Shown here: positions 4,986-5,333 of the stretch, piece after piece
Layout: the number at the start of each line of letters is the position of its first letter
Numbering within the stretch: position 1 is the first letter of the stretch
Source: Chloroflexota bacterium
GTDB lineage: Bacteria > Chloroflexota > Anaerolineae > UBA1429
Length of the DNA stretch: 5,333 bases
Assembly (NCBI GenBank): GCA_012513725.1
Contig: JAAZBQ010000128.1
Coordinates: forward strand, 1-5,333
Reading direction: 5' to 3'
Translations under genes and position numbers: made by a program
Notes under the pieces: generated by a model
What the model saw: the letters and a program-made list of their open reading frames with translations, nothing else
The model's database searches: none
Told to the model about the DNA's origin: nothing

Positions 4986-5333
4986 CTACTTGGCCATCAC
5001 CGGCGCCGGGCTGGCCACAGGGGCCTCCGGGATGCGCATGGCGGCGGCAAAGGGCACCGAGAGCAGGATCAGCGCGCCGGTGCCGATGAACACCCCCTCG
5101 TACCCGACGAACGGGAGCACCGCGCCCGCGATCAGCGGCATGATGACCGAGGTGACGTGGTTGATGCTGATGCCGGCCGTGAGGGTGGGGGTGAGCTCCT
5201 CATCGGGCGCCGTGCGGTGCACGTAGGTGTTCAGCCCCATGCCCAGCACGCCGAGGAACCGCTGGAGCACCACCAGGCCGGCGAGCACCAGCGGGGCATC
5301 CAGCAGGCCAAAGCCCAGGCAGGAGAGGGCCAA
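4986..5333 (-). CDS. MFS transporter, C-terminal part
   Basis: The frame is open to the right edge of the window (first full codon at 5333-5331, a TTG that is most likely internal) and stops at TAG 4988-4986, so 115 C-terminal codons are visible. The peptide has hydrophobic helices near residues 1-10 (cut), 14-36, 58-76 and 79-97. Between the second and third is the hydrophilic stretch 'YVHRTAPDEELTPTLTAG' and the polar start of a helix, 'SINHVTSV'. It ends with a short Pro/Ala-rich tail. This matches the last helices of a major facilitator superfamily permease, moving a small solute across the cytoplasmic membrane by proton or solute coupling or by export. The direction and substrate are unknown. 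Being first in the visible cassette with kinase and isomerase-like genes behind it, uptake is the simplest reading. The promoter is outside the window. Confidence 0.78.
   Translation of the reverse strand: MALSCLGFGLLDAPLVLAGLVVLQRFLGVLGMGLNTYVHRTAPDEELTPTLTAGISINHVTSVIMPLIAGAVLPFVGYEGVFIGTGALILLSVPFAAAMRIPEAPVASPAPVMAK

Noticed and set aside
4324..5226. A 300-codon plus-strand frame opposite the kinase and transporter genes
   Set aside because: It is a shadow of third-position GC bias. The minus strand carries Walker A, transmembrane and ribosome-site signals that make sense, and the plus-strand product shows none.

Overview
The window is GC-rich bacterial chromosome. The best guess is a Chloroflexota-like or similar high-GC environmental bacterium. 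This rests on the strong G/C bias at third codon positions, the long Thr-Pro linker of the 'TPTDEPTPT' kind common in secreted Chloroflexota proteins, and the general look of the transporter, kinase and isomerase. It is an inference from sequence style; no rRNA or marker gene is present to confirm it.

Layout. (1) Positions 1-1346, plus strand: the 3' part of a gene for a secreted metallophosphoesterase. The C-terminal half of the phosphatase domain is followed by a Pro/Thr-rich linker of about 200 residues, including seven tandem copies of a decapeptide, and then a terminal IPT/TIG-like beta-sandwich domain. (2) Positions 1347-1810: a 461-base spacer with no convincing gene. It holds a perfect 14-bp inverted repeat (a likely terminator), several smaller GC-rich hairpins, a weak promoter candidate and a clear Shine-Dalgarno. 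(3) Positions 1811-3313, plus strand: a complete polyprenyl-phosphate sugar-1-phosphate transferase, which starts the lipid-linked synthesis of an exopolysaccharide or similar surface glycan. (4) Positions 3314-3449: a short spacer between converging genes with nested hairpins. (5) Positions 5333-3450, minus strand: a likely operon of three genes, in transcription order an MFS transporter (5' end outside the window), a small P-loop kinase and a xylose-isomerase-like TIM-barrel protein, separated by gaps of 29 and 37 bases.

How the genes may work together. The two plus-strand genes both concern the cell surface (an exported phosphatase with an extended stalk, and a glycan-initiating membrane enzyme). 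They are separated by a probable terminator and are probably transcribed separately. The minus-strand trio resembles a small uptake, phosphorylation and isomerisation cassette for a sugar, polyol or related small molecule. The substrate cannot be read from sequence. No mobile element, CRISPR array, tRNA or rRNA was seen. The least ordinary items are the three-gene cassette, the apparent metal-ligand substitutions in its TIM-barrel enzyme, and the structured spacer ahead of the glycan-initiating gene.
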